From Flavihumibacter petaseus NBRC 106054 (GTDB taxonomy: Bacteria; Bacteroidota; Bacteroidia; Chitinophagales; Chitinophagaceae), in assembly GCF_000974785.1 (NCBI RefSeq), contig NZ_BBWV01000002.1, positions 682,001 to 746,000 of the forward strand: DNA of 64,000 nt. The letters are read 5' to 3'. Positions 52,575-62,271 of the stretch are shown piece after piece. Position 1 is the stretch's first letter, and every line of letters starts with the position of its first letter. The translations under genes were made by a program, and so were the position numbers. The notes under the pieces were generated by a model. It had not been told where the DNA came from. It did not search any database and was given only the letters and a program-made list of their open reading frames with translations.

Positions 52575-55500
52575 ATGCGTCAGGTGCTTTTTCCTGCCTT
52601 GCTCTTTCTGTTACTGGCCTGTGGCCAGGTAAAACATCAGCAGGTATTTTCCGTGCTCGATACCAAAGTAAGCAAGGTGCTGTTTGAAAACAGGATTGAT
52701 CCGTTTGCGAAGGTCAATATTTTCGACTACCTGTATTATTATAACGGTGGCGGCGTTGCCGCAGGTGACATTAACAATGATGGCCTGGACGACCTCTTCT
52801 TTGTATCCAACCAGGGGGAGAACAAACTGTATCTCAATAAAGGTGGGCTGCTATTTGATGATATCAGTGTTACGGCAGGTATACAGGGCAAGGCCAACTG
52901 GAAAACAGGTGTTACGCTTGCTGATGTAAACCAGGATGGCTGGTTGGATATTTATGTCAGCGCTGTAGGAAGTTATGCCGGTTTCGCAGGGAAGAACGAA
53001 TTGTTCATCAACCAGGGCAACCTGCATTTTGAAGAGGCCTCCAGCACCTATGGCCTCGATATAGAAGGCTTCAATACCCAGTCCACATTTTTTGATTATG
53101 ACCACGACGGAGACCTGGACATGTTCCTGGTTAATCATTCCGTTCATTCCAATGCTACCCTGCAGGATTCTTCTTTTCGTCATAGAACGGATGCCCGTTC
53201 GGGTGACAAACTCTTTCGTTGCGATAAAACAGGAAACGGTATTTACTATACCGATGTTACCGCGGGTGCAGGTATTTTCAGCAGTGCCCTGGGATATGGA
53301 TTAAATGCCATGGTCGCTGATCTCAACAACGACGGCTGGGAAGATATCTATGTGAGCAATGACTTTCACGAGGAAGATTATTATTACCTCAATCAGCAGA
53401 ACGGACAGTTTAAAGAGATCAATAAATCGGCTTTTGCCCACGAAAGCAGGTTTTCGATGGGCAGCGATATCGCCGATCTCAATAATGATGGCTGGTTGGA
53501 TATTGTGACGGCGGATATGCTTCCGGATGAGGAGAAAGTATTGAAGTCTTCCATGAGTGACGAGCCGTTGTCCACCTACGCTATCAAACAGCAACGCTGG
53601 GGTTACCACCCGCAGTTTTCCCGGAATTGTCTTCAGCTGAACACGGGCGGCGGCATGTTGTTCAGCGATATCGGGCTGATTGCCGGAGTTGCGGCAAGCG
53701 ACTGGAGCTGGTCGCCGCTGATCGCAGATTTCAATAACGATGGCATTAAGGATCTTTTCATTTCCAATGGGATTCTGAAAAGACCCAATGACCTCGACTT
53801 CCTCAAATTTGCTTCCGCGCAGGCAAGGGCTGCTTCCGCAGCTACACTGCGCGATACTGACCGTGAAAAGCTGGAGAAGATGCCGGACGGTGCCGCCATC
53901 AACAGGATGTTTGCTGGCAGCGGAGGGAACAGTTTTACGGATGTGTCTGCAGACTGGGGCTTTCAGGAGCCCGGGTTTTCCAACGGGGCTGCGTATGCCG
54001 ATCTTGACAACGACGGCGACCTCGAGATCATTGTCAATAACATCAATGCTCCGGCAACCATCTATCAGAATCATTCCAGCGACCACAAATCGTCAAATTC
54101 TTTTTCACTTCGGCTGAAAGGTGATATGGCCAATGCATTTGGCTATGGTGCAGCCATAAAGATTACAACAGCCGGTGGTGATCAGTACGCACAGGTGACT
54201 GCCACCCGCGGATTTGAAAGTGCATCAACTGTTCAGCTTCATTTTGGTACAGGTGCTGATACTGTTGTTCGTCAGTTGGTCATTCAATGGCCCGGGGGCG
54301 GAACACAGGTGCTGCAGAATCTGGCCTGCAACAGCATTCATGTGGTAACGCGTCCTGGGAAATTGCTCATGCAGGTGGATCATTCCTGGCCGGTCAGCCG
54401 GGGCAATGATCCCTGGTTGCTTGATGTGACGAAAAGCAGCCGGGTTGATTTTGTACACCGGGAAAATTCATTTAACGATTTTGACCTGCAGGAACTGATG
54501 CCGCAGCAGCTATCTATTGAGGGACCCCGGCTGGCAGTCGCTGATGTTGACGGAGACGGCCTGGAAGATCTGTTTGCCGGTGGTGCAAAAGGGCAACCCG
54601 CTGCATTGTTCCGGCAAACCGTTTCGGGCACTTTCATGAAGATGCCGGTGGAAGCTTTTGAACAGGATAACCTGCAGGAAGCAACAGGTGCCTGCTTCTT
54701 TGACGCGGATGGTGATGGAGACCAGGATCTTTATGTAGTAAGTGGCGGTGGTGAATATTTCGAAGGCGCAAAGCCCTTGCTCGACCGGCTATACCTGAAT
54801 AATGGCAAGGGGAAATTCTCCAGGTCGCAGGGACTACCGCAGATCGCGACGAATAAGTCTGCAGTAGCCGCTGCTGATTTCGATAAGGATGGCGACATAG
54901 ATTTGTTCGTGGGCGGCAGGTCGGTAGCCGGACAATATGGTACTCCAGCGCCATCTTATCTTTTGTTGAACAACAGTAAGGGATCATTCACGGAAGCGCC
55001 ACCGGAAACACTGCCGCAGCTGCGTTTGATGGGAATGGTGACCAGTGCAGCCTGGCTCGACTACAACTCAGATGGCTGGCCCGACCTGGTAGTTGCCGGC
55101 GACTGGATGCGCATTCGCTTCTTCCGGAACCAGCAGGGGAAGTTTACTGAAACTACCGACAGCCTTATTGCACAGCCATTATCAGGATTCTGGAAAACAT
55201 TGCAGGTGGCAGATGTTAATGGTGACGGTCATTCCGATCTGCTGGCCGGCAACCTCGGCTGCAATTCCAAATTGAAAGCGTCTCGGGAATTTCCATTGCG
55301 ATTGTATTGCGGCGATATTGCCGGTATGGGCAGCTTTGACCAGGTGCTTGCCTTATCGACAACGGGAAAATATTATCCTTTTCTGAACAAGGAAGAAATG
55401 GAGAAGAGAATGCCGCTGATCATGCGCAAACAATTTGCTGACTACAGCAGCATGGCGGGGCTCGGTATCGATGAGATTTTCGGCGACAGGCTGCGCGGGG

Positions 55501-55901
55501 CGAAACAACTGGAGATAAACACACTTGCTTCTGTTGTACTGATGGGCGATGGAAAGCATGGCTTCACCGTTCATCCGTTACCTGCCGAAGCACAATGGTC
55601 GGCGCTTTATGCGTTCGCCTGTGCCGATTTTACAGGTGACCGGATAATTGATATCCTTTGCGGTGGCAATTTCTATGGCGTGACACCTTATGAAGGATTT
55701 TATGATGCCAGTGTTGGATTAATACTTGAAGGCGAGGGGAAGAACAACTGGTTGCCGCGCCTGCCCTGGCAAACAGGGTTGGCCATAAGTGGCCAGGTCA
55801 GGGACCTTAAAATAATCCGTGGAAGCGGAGGGCGTGCCATGATCGCCGTGGCCAGGAACAATGCCTCCCTCATCCTGCTTCAACAAACACTAAAAAAATA
55901 A
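52575..55901 (+). CDS. VCBS/FG-GAP-repeat lipoprotein with ASPIC/UnbV domain (CRTAC1-like)
   Basis: 1108 residues; lipobox LLAC with Cys at residue 16. Many calcium-binding FG-GAP/VCBS units such as AAGDINNDGLDDLFFVSN, LADVNQDGWLDIYVSA, VADLNNDGWEDIYVSNDF and VADVDGDGLEDLFAGG form two seven-bladed propellers. Between them, at about residues 510-590, lies an ASPIC/UnbV domain (AFGYGAAIKITTAGGDQYAQV to VIQWPGGGTQ, shown in part). Proteins of this kind often accompany SusCD pairs in Bacteroidota; probably a large surface-exposed binding protein. Function unproven. Confidence 0.88.
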   Translation: MRQVLFPALLFLLLACGQVKHQQVFSVLDTKVSKVLFENRIDPFAKVNIFDYLYYYNGGGVAAGDINNDGLDDLFFVSNQGENKLYLNKGGLLFDDISVTAGIQGKANWKTGVTLADVNQDGWLDIYVSAVGSYAGFAGKNELFINQGNLHFEEASSTYGLDIEGFNTQSTFFDYDHDGDLDMFLVNHSVHSNATLQDSSFRHRTDARSGDKLFRCDKTGNGIYYTDVTAGAGIFSSALGYGLNAMVADLNNDGWEDIYVSNDFHEEDYYYLNQQNGQFKEINKSAFAHESRFSMGSDIADLNNDGWLDIVTADMLPDEEKVLKSSMSDEPLSTYAIKQQRWGYHPQFSRNCLQLNTGGGMLFSDIGLIAGVAASDWSWSPLIADFNNDGIKDLFISNGILKRPNDLDFLKFASAQARAASAATLRDTDREKLEKMPDGAAINRMFAGSGGNSFTDVSADWGFQEPGFSNGAAYADLDNDGDLEIIVNNINAPATIYQNHSSDHKSSNSFSLRLKGDMANAFGYGAAIKITTAGGDQYAQVTATRGFESASTVQLHFGTGADTVVRQLVIQWPGGGTQVLQNLACNSIHVVTRPGKLLMQVDHSWPVSRGNDPWLLDVTKSSRVDFVHRENSFNDFDLQELMPQQLSIEGPRLAVADVDGDGLEDLFAGGAKGQPAALFRQTVSGTFMKMPVEAFEQDNLQEATGACFFDADGDGDQDLYVVSGGGEYFEGAKPLLDRLYLNNGKGKFSRSQGLPQIATNKSAVAAADFDKDGDIDLFVGGRSVAGQYGTPAPSYLLLNNSKGSFTEAPPETLPQLRLMGMVTSAAWLDYNSDGWPDLVVAGDWMRIRFFRNQQGKFTETTDSLIAQPLSGFWKTLQVADVNGDGHSDLLAGNLGCNSKLKASREFPLRLYCGDIAGMGSFDQVLALSTTGKYYPFLNKEEMEKRMPLIMRKQFADYSSMAGLGIDEIFGDRLRGAKQLEINTLASVVLMGDGKHGFTVHPLPAEAQWSALYAFACADFTGDRIIDILCGGNFYGVTPYEGFYDASVGLILEGEGKNNWLPRLPWQTGLAISGQVRDLKIIRGSGGRAMIAVARNNASLILLQQTLKK

Positions 55902-55910
55902 TTTTCTCCT

Positions 55911-58697
55911 ATGCAGTTGCGTTGGATACTTTTTGTATTGGTGGTCGTACACACTTCCGCCAGCGGTCAGCAGACACGCTGGAACCATCGTTATGATCAG
56001 ACCCTGGTCATGAAAATCGCCTGTGCCATCCCTGACAACAAAAAAGGGTCCGTTGTGCTGGCTACTTTTAAAGAAGTGCTGGACCTTGTTCGCAGAACGG
56101 ATCAGATTACGCTGGAAGCGCCCAAAATCCTGTACCTGGTCGGTTGGCAATACAATGGCCATGACGATAAGTACCCGGCTTTCTTTGCAGTCAATGAACA
56201 CCTGAAGCGGCCGGAGGATGCCAATGCCAGGGAAAGCCTGCTCTGGCTGATGCGTGAGGCAAAAAAATTCCACACTACCATCAGCCTGCACATCAATATG
56301 ACCGATGCCTACGATGACAGCCCTTTATGGGATACCTATGTTAAGGAAGATATGCTATCGAAAAATGAAGATGGCACCCTGATGGTTGTAGGCGAGTACA
56401 ATGGAAAAAAGGCCTACCAGGTCAACTACCAGCGGGAATGGGAAAAAGGCTATGCGCAAAAACGCATCGACAGTCTCCTCCACCTGTTGCCAGCTTTAAA
56501 GGAAGCAGGAACTATTCACCTGGATGCCTGGATTGCACGAGACAGCAAGGGGCACCGGGAATCTGCCATCCAGGAAGCAGCCTATCAGCAGAAAGTCGGT
56601 CGCTACTGGTTAAGCAGGGGAATAGAACCAACGTCTGAATGGGTAATGGACTATATGGAAGGAATCATTCCCTTTTACTGGCATTTTAATGCGCGCACCA
56701 CAGATCAGTATCTCCGGCAACCGGCATCCGTGGTTACCGGGGGGCATTTTAATCCCGATCTGAAGCGATCCGACTTCGGACTTGAATTTCTGTTCGGTAC
56801 CAGTATGTACGGGGAGAACCATTTTCCCGGATGGCAGCGCTACCGGAACAAACAATTTGATGGCAATTGGGAAACCGGGTTTATGAAAGATTTCTTCCTG
56901 CAGTTTCCGCAATATGCTTTTCTGAACCGGCTGCAACGACTTTCGGTAACCGGAAAGGGTGAAAACAGGATGGCTGCTTTTTCTGATAGTGTAGTGGTTT
57001 CGCTGAAGGACAGCATTATCAAACGCGGCAACTTTGTTTTCAGAAATCACAACCAGGTCCTGTTTCCGCTGACCTGGCGTTATGATGCCAGTTATATCGC
57101 CTATAGTACGCAGGCTACTATGATCGACAGGCCTGTGCCGCAGCAATGGAAGGGTAAAACAACCCTGGGACTGTTCGTGCTGAACAAATCGGGTTGGCAA
57201 AAGGAAAAGGAGATCCCGCTGCGCAATGGACGGATGCAATTTACCCTGGAAGCAGAAAAACCCGTTTTGCTCGTACCGGCGGGTGCAGCTGCTGTACGGG
57301 CAACGGCGCGGGCCGGGGATACGACCTTTATTCATCACGAAGTTGTTACCAAAATTCCGCAGCGGTTTGCCTATCACCAGACCCTTACGTACAAACTGAT
57401 GCTGGCGGAAGCTGGTTTCGATGGAAAATTCAGGCGGCGGGACAATGGTGTCAATAAAAATTACCTCAATGCAGAACAGGCGCTGGCCGTTATCGGGAGA
57501 CTCGATAAAATAACCCTGGGCATGCCTAAAATTGTTTACCTGGTGGGTTGGCAATACAATGGGCACGATTCTAAGTATCCTGCACTGTTTGAAGGCAATC
57601 CGGCCATAAAAAGGTCACAGGATAAAGATGCGCTGGAAAGCATCCGCTGGCTCATGAAAGAAGCCAGGAAGTACAACACGGTGGTCAGCCTGCACATCAA
57701 CCTGTTTGATGCCTATGAAGACAGTCCGCTCTGGGATACTTATGTCAACAACAATATTATTGCCCGGCGACAAGACGGCAGCCTGATGGGCGGTGAATGC
57801 GGCTATCCCATCAGTTATGCGCAGGAGTGGAAGACAGGCTTCCTGCAGAAGCGTATCGACAGTTTATGTTCGTTGTTGCCGCTTGGTGAAGCGGGTACGA
57901 TACATGTGGATGCCTTTCATACCTGGCCACCGAAACCAATTCAACAGGCTGACGGCAGCTGGAGAATCAGTCTTGACAAATCAATCACCAGTCCGTTCCT
58001 GGGGTTCACCCCCGAAGACGAAACAAAAACACAGGAGAAGATCTATGAATACTTCGGGTCGAAGGGGATCGATGTCACTTCTGAAGGAGTGGATTTTCTT
58101 CGCGAACAATCCTTTGTCCAATGGCAATCCATGGCCTGGTGGTACAATAACAGGGAGCAATACCTGAAATGGCCGGCATCCGTGTATTGCGGCGGAGAAG
58201 ACCGCTCCGACTGGGGGAAACTTTTTGGTACGAGCATGCATGTGGAAGAAGAAGCCAGGATTGATCCGGTTGGATTGCCCGGTGTGAAAGCGGCTTTTTG
58301 CCAGAAGACTTTGATCTGGTATTACCTGAACCGGTTAGATCGTCTGTTCCTGGTCGACCGGGATGGCTATCGCATGGTGCAGTTTTCCGGAGGGGTAAAA
58401 ACGGAGATAGGGCAGGGGGTGTTCCGGTTATATGAAGGGAATGCCCTGCTGGCCGAAGGCAGCGATGTTTGTATGCCGGCCTCCTGGATCGACAGCAAAA
58501 GCATGATTGCGTATAGTCGTGATGGTTATGAGAAGCGGACCTGGCGGCTTCCGGCTGCATTCCGGAAGGCAACGCAGGCGGAAATTTTCGTGGTAACTGC
58601 CAACGGGACAGAAAAGAAAGGCAGTACAAAAATTTCAAAGGGACAACTGAGGCTTCAATTGTCGCCGGATGAGATGGTGTGGATCAAAATCAAATAA
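55911..58697 (+). CDS. Secreted protein with two tandem GH101-like (endo-alpha-N-acetylgalactosaminidase family) domains
   Basis: 928 residues, signal peptide ending near SGQ. Two homologous halves: residues about 26-485 and 489-928. Each has KI-L/V-YLVGWQYNGHD with KYPA (74-90 and 541-560), SLHIN followed by DAY-D/E-DSPLWDTYV, a QKRIDSL helix, AGTIH-L/V-DA (candidate nucleophiles D205 and D667) and TSE (candidate acid/base E243 and E725). The pattern recalls the GH101 catalytic barrel, which in other bacteria releases the core-1 disaccharide from mucin O-glycans. Family assignment is from memory of conserved segments. The gene follows the VCBS gene by 9 bases. Confidence 0.72.
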   Translation: MQLRWILFVLVVVHTSASGQQTRWNHRYDQTLVMKIACAIPDNKKGSVVLATFKEVLDLVRRTDQITLEAPKILYLVGWQYNGHDDKYPAFFAVNEHLKRPEDANARESLLWLMREAKKFHTTISLHINMTDAYDDSPLWDTYVKEDMLSKNEDGTLMVVGEYNGKKAYQVNYQREWEKGYAQKRIDSLLHLLPALKEAGTIHLDAWIARDSKGHRESAIQEAAYQQKVGRYWLSRGIEPTSEWVMDYMEGIIPFYWHFNARTTDQYLRQPASVVTGGHFNPDLKRSDFGLEFLFGTSMYGENHFPGWQRYRNKQFDGNWETGFMKDFFLQFPQYAFLNRLQRLSVTGKGENRMAAFSDSVVVSLKDSIIKRGNFVFRNHNQVLFPLTWRYDASYIAYSTQATMIDRPVPQQWKGKTTLGLFVLNKSGWQKEKEIPLRNGRMQFTLEAEKPVLLVPAGAAAVRATARAGDTTFIHHEVVTKIPQRFAYHQTLTYKLMLAEAGFDGKFRRRDNGVNKNYLNAEQALAVIGRLDKITLGMPKIVYLVGWQYNGHDSKYPALFEGNPAIKRSQDKDALESIRWLMKEARKYNTVVSLHINLFDAYEDSPLWDTYVNNNIIARRQDGSLMGGECGYPISYAQEWKTGFLQKRIDSLCSLLPLGEAGTIHVDAFHTWPPKPIQQADGSWRISLDKSITSPFLGFTPEDETKTQEKIYEYFGSKGIDVTSEGVDFLREQSFVQWQSMAWWYNNREQYLKWPASVYCGGEDRSDWGKLFGTSMHVEEEARIDPVGLPGVKAAFCQKTLIWYYLNRLDRLFLVDRDGYRMVQFSGGVKTEIGQGVFRLYEGNALLAEGSDVCMPASWIDSKSMIAYSRDGYEKRTWRLPAAFRKATQAEIFVVTANGTEKKGSTKISKGQLRLQLSPDEMVWIKIK

Positions 58698-58699
58698 TA

Positions 58700-61651
58700 A
58701 TGATGAATCGTTTAGTCATTTTAGTCATTGCCCTGTTACTGCTTACCAGCAATGTTTTTTCCCGGCAGCACAAGCAACAAAAAGCTGAAAACCCGGACTA
58801 TCCCTATACTGTTGCAGCGTCTCCCTGGCAGGAGGAGTTGGGCAATCACCGGGTGGAATTTAAAGTGCGCCAGGTTGCCGCTCATATAAGCGTCAAAGTT
58901 CAATGGCGCCGGCGGGATGTTGACGCTGCTGCAAAAGGTATCATCGTCCAGGATGCAGCAGGAAACACAGTCGCCAATGTTTATAGAATAAGTTTTGATC
59001 GTGAGAAAGCAGAATTGGCCATCGGCCCGGTTACGCATCCCGGTACCTATTACCTCTACTACCTGCCGGTAACGGGCAAAAAGAATATTGGCTGGTGGGA
59101 AGGCCGGTATAATAGTCCCGAAGCATCTCCTTCGGCAGCATGGCTGCAACAATGGAAAACAGACAGCCTTGCCGGGAAAAAATCCCTGGTTGCCGAAGTA
59201 GTTGGCATGCAAAGCCGCACCGCTTTCGACAGCTTTTTCCCCATGGAAGTTTGTGCATCGGCAGCTGAAGCAAATCAATTGCGGCAACGGTTTCCGCAAC
59301 CTTTCCTGGTATTCCCGGAGAGTCGTGAATTTGCGGTGCGCATGAAAGATGATCTGCCGTTGCGCTGGATCCGGAACGGTCCATCCGGCCGCTTCAGGGG
59401 ACGGGCGCTGCGAAATGAATATTATGTCTTCCAGCTTGCAGTTTATGCAGCCCGGGATTCGATTGCCGATCTGCAGGTTGCACCCGGAAGTCACCTGGTC
59501 ACCAGTTTTAATTCGGGTGGTATCAATGCCCGGGGACAATCCTTCAAAAATAAAATTTCCATACCCCGCCGGCAGGTACAGGCATTGTGGTTTGGGGTGG
59601 ATGTACCCAGGGACACCAATGTGCGCCAGTTGAAATTTCCGGTTATACTGACCGCCAATGGCGTGGATAAGAAAATTGAAGTGGTATTGGATTTGTCTGA
59701 TTCCGTTTTGCAGGATCGTGGTGATGGAGAACCATGGAGACTATCCAGGCTGCGCTGGCTGAACTCCACCCTGGGCATCGACGATCTGCCGGTTGCTCCC
59801 TATGCTGCTTTGGCAAGGCAGGATCGGGTCATTAAAAGCACTTCTGCTACCCTGGAAGTAGCAGGCAACGGCCTGCCGGGCTCGCTGCTTGCAGGAAACC
59901 GGTCACTATTGGCAGCACCTATGGAGCTGGAGGTTGAGGACGCTGATGGGCTGCTGAAATTTACCGGCAACAGACCTTTGTTTGAATTTGAAGCGCCGGG
60001 AAAAATCAGCTGGGTCGCAATAACTCAAGCGTCAACGCTACAGATGACCAGCAGGGGGAGGATGGAGTTTGATGGCACCATCCAGTACCGGGTTGTGCTG
60101 AAGGCACTACGTGATGTCAACCTGAAAGATATTCGCCTGGATATACCGGTGCAGCGTTCTACCGCGCAATATTTTATGGGGATGGGGAGACCGGGGGGAT
60201 TTTGTCCGGAGCTATATGAATGGAAATGGAAAGGGCCGCAGGATGCCTGGTGGATCGGAGCTCCCCATGCCGGATTGCATGTGGAACTGCAGGGTGCCAG
60301 CTATACCGGCCCTTTGCTGAACCTGTACAAGCCTTCGCCCCCGCCATCCTGGTACAACAACGACAAGGGAGGATTTTCGGTCAGGCATCTGGGTGATACC
60401 GTCCATTGTGTAAGTTACTCCGGCGCAAGAACTTTAGCTGTTGGGGATAGTGTCTGCTTTGACTTTAAACTCCTCGTGACGCCGGTGAAACAACTGAATA
60501 CCCATGATCAGTTTGCCGATCGTTATTTTCATAACGGAAATTTTCCCAATCCATCGATGGAAGATCTTCGCACGGGCATTAAGATCGTCAACCTGCATCA
60601 TGCCAATCCTTATAACCCTTACATCAATTATCCATTTCTGACCCTTGATTCCCTCCGCTACTTCATCCGTAAATGGCATGCGCAACAGCTCAAAGTAAAA
60701 TTGTATTACACGATCCGTGAAATTACCAACCAGCTGCCGGAAATCTGGGCCTTGCGAAGCCTTGGTGATGAAATACTCGCAGACGGTAAGGGAGGCGGGT
60801 TTCCCTGGCTCCGCGAACATCTTGGTAGCCACTACGATGTGCAATGGTTTACGCCCATCAACGGCTACCAGGAAAGCGATGCCGCCATCAGGACCAGCGG
60901 TGAGTCGCGCTGGTACAACTACTATACGGAGGGCTTACGATGGCTCGTTGCCAACACCGATATTGATGGCCTCTACCTGGATGATGTGGCATTTGACCGG
61001 TTCCTCCTGCAAAGGATGCGCAAGGTAATGGATGCCACAAAGCCAGGATGCCTGCTGGACCTGCATTCCAATACCGGGTTCTCCAAAGGACCGGCTACGC
61101 AGTATACCGAGTTTTTCCCCTATATCAATAAGCTCTGGTTCGGGGAGAGTTTTCAGTATGATAAAATGCCGGCAGACAACTGGCTGGTGGAAGTGAGCGG
61201 CATTCCTTTCGGGCTGATGGGTGATATGCTGCAGGGCGGTGGTAATCCCTGGAGAGGAATGGTTTACGGGATGACCGTCCGGTATCCCTGGTCTACTGAA
61301 GGCGTTTATTGCGATCCGCGGGATATCTGGAAGATCTGGGACAGCTTCAATATTGCCGCCGCAAAAATGATCGGGTATTGGGAAAAGGATTGTCCGGTCA
61401 CCACCAGTGACAGTTCTATCCTGGCCACTGTTTATGTGCAAAAAAATGCTCTCCTGGTAGCAATCGGTTCATGGGCGGAAAAGGAGAAGTCAATTACCCT
61501 CAATATCAACTGGAAGGCTTTGAGTATGGATAGTACAGGCAGAAAACTGGTACAATCCGCGATACCCAATTTTCAGGAACAGGGACAATATCGTCCGGGT
61601 GAGGCGATAATTGTGAAGCCGGGAAAGGGGTTGCTGCTGGAAATCAGGTAA
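58700..61651 (+). CDS. Secreted DUF6067 / GH123-like glycoside hydrolase domain protein
   Basis: 983 residues starting MMNRLVILVIALLLLTSNVF, a signal peptide. An N-terminal beta region (residues 30-330) is followed by a long DUF6067-type section: KISWVAITQASTLQM, YFMGMGRPGGFCPELYEWKW, DAWWIGAPHAGLHVELQGA and SWYNNDKGGFSV. The last third is a TIM-barrel-like domain with VKLYYTIREITNQLPEIWAL and TDIDGLYLDDVAFDRFLL, whose Asp pair is a catalytic candidate. GH123 enzymes are beta-N-acetylgalactosaminidases; activity here is inferred. ATGATG gives two possible starts one codon apart. Begins 2 bases after the GH101-like gene. Confidence 0.68.
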   Translation: MMNRLVILVIALLLLTSNVFSRQHKQQKAENPDYPYTVAASPWQEELGNHRVEFKVRQVAAHISVKVQWRRRDVDAAAKGIIVQDAAGNTVANVYRISFDREKAELAIGPVTHPGTYYLYYLPVTGKKNIGWWEGRYNSPEASPSAAWLQQWKTDSLAGKKSLVAEVVGMQSRTAFDSFFPMEVCASAAEANQLRQRFPQPFLVFPESREFAVRMKDDLPLRWIRNGPSGRFRGRALRNEYYVFQLAVYAARDSIADLQVAPGSHLVTSFNSGGINARGQSFKNKISIPRRQVQALWFGVDVPRDTNVRQLKFPVILTANGVDKKIEVVLDLSDSVLQDRGDGEPWRLSRLRWLNSTLGIDDLPVAPYAALARQDRVIKSTSATLEVAGNGLPGSLLAGNRSLLAAPMELEVEDADGLLKFTGNRPLFEFEAPGKISWVAITQASTLQMTSRGRMEFDGTIQYRVVLKALRDVNLKDIRLDIPVQRSTAQYFMGMGRPGGFCPELYEWKWKGPQDAWWIGAPHAGLHVELQGASYTGPLLNLYKPSPPPSWYNNDKGGFSVRHLGDTVHCVSYSGARTLAVGDSVCFDFKLLVTPVKQLNTHDQFADRYFHNGNFPNPSMEDLRTGIKIVNLHHANPYNPYINYPFLTLDSLRYFIRKWHAQQLKVKLYYTIREITNQLPEIWALRSLGDEILADGKGGGFPWLREHLGSHYDVQWFTPINGYQESDAAIRTSGESRWYNYYTEGLRWLVANTDIDGLYLDDVAFDRFLLQRMRKVMDATKPGCLLDLHSNTGFSKGPATQYTEFFPYINKLWFGESFQYDKMPADNWLVEVSGIPFGLMGDMLQGGGNPWRGMVYGMTVRYPWSTEGVYCDPRDIWKIWDSFNIAAAKMIGYWEKDCPVTTSDSSILATVYVQKNALLVAIGSWAEKEKSITLNINWKALSMDSTGRKLVQSAIPNFQEQGQYRPGEAIIVKPGKGLLLEIR

Positions 61652-61701
61652 CCTGATATCGTATCCGGCGGGAAATTGGTAAATTTCATTAAACGACTGC
61701 C

Positions 61702-62121
61702 ATGATTGACCGGACCTTCCTGCTGCGTTTTCCTGTCATCATCATCCTGCTGGTACACAGCGTACCGGGGATGTTCGATAACGGGATCAATGATTTCGGA
61801 AACCTTTACCTGAACGAGATCGGCTTTGCCCCTTTCGGCGTTACGATCGCCTGGCTGATCAAATTGTCGCATGTGGCCGCGGCACTCTGCCTGCTGTTCA
61901 ACCGCTATATCAAAATCGCCGGCTTTGTTACCATTTTTGTACTGGTGATGGGGATCATTATGGTGCACTACAAGGAGGGCTGGTTTGTGGTAGGCGGCGG
62001 AAGGAATGGCGTGGAGTTTAATTTCCTGCTGATATTTGTACTGTTCTATATTATGTATCCGGATCTTTTTAGTAATACGGGGAAAGTAGACGTCAACACA
62101 AAGCACGACGCTTCTGTTTAG
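61702..62121 (+). CDS. DoxX-family small membrane protein
   Basis: 139 residues with four membrane helices: LLRFPVIIILLVHSVPGMF, TIAWLIKLSHVAAALCLLF, IAGFVTIFVLVMGIIMVH and FNFLLIFVLFYIMYPDLF. Matches the DoxX/TQO-subunit-like family often of unknown role in Bacteroidota. Separated from the glycan locus by 50 bases, without a clear terminator, so it may be read through. Its TAG stop lies in the left arm of an inverted repeat. Confidence 0.8.
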   Translation: MIDRTFLLRFPVIIILLVHSVPGMFDNGINDFGNLYLNEIGFAPFGVTIAWLIKLSHVAAALCLLFNRYIKIAGFVTIFVLVMGIIMVHYKEGWFVVGGGRNGVEFNFLLIFVLFYIMYPDLFSNTGKVDVNTKHDASV

Positions 62122-62271
62122 GGGTTTATTTGTTTATCAGTTTAAAAGTTCCTCTACTGATTGCTATAGGACTTGCCTGGTCAAAATACTTTCGCATGAC
62201 GACGAATCATCCGGGTGCTACACATTGAGGTTCCAACTACTAAACATCTAAACTAATAAACTACTAAACAG
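62114..62271. repeat. Second GTTTAG-type inverted-repeat element between convergent genes
   Basis: Arms 62114-62152 and 62233-62271 are reverse complementary at 29 of 39 positions and share GTTTAG/CTAAAC units with 32227-32481. The left arm contains the DoxX gene stop and the right arm ends exactly at the stop codon of the minus-strand coiled-coil gene. Interior of 80 bases without a gene. Confidence 0.65.
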
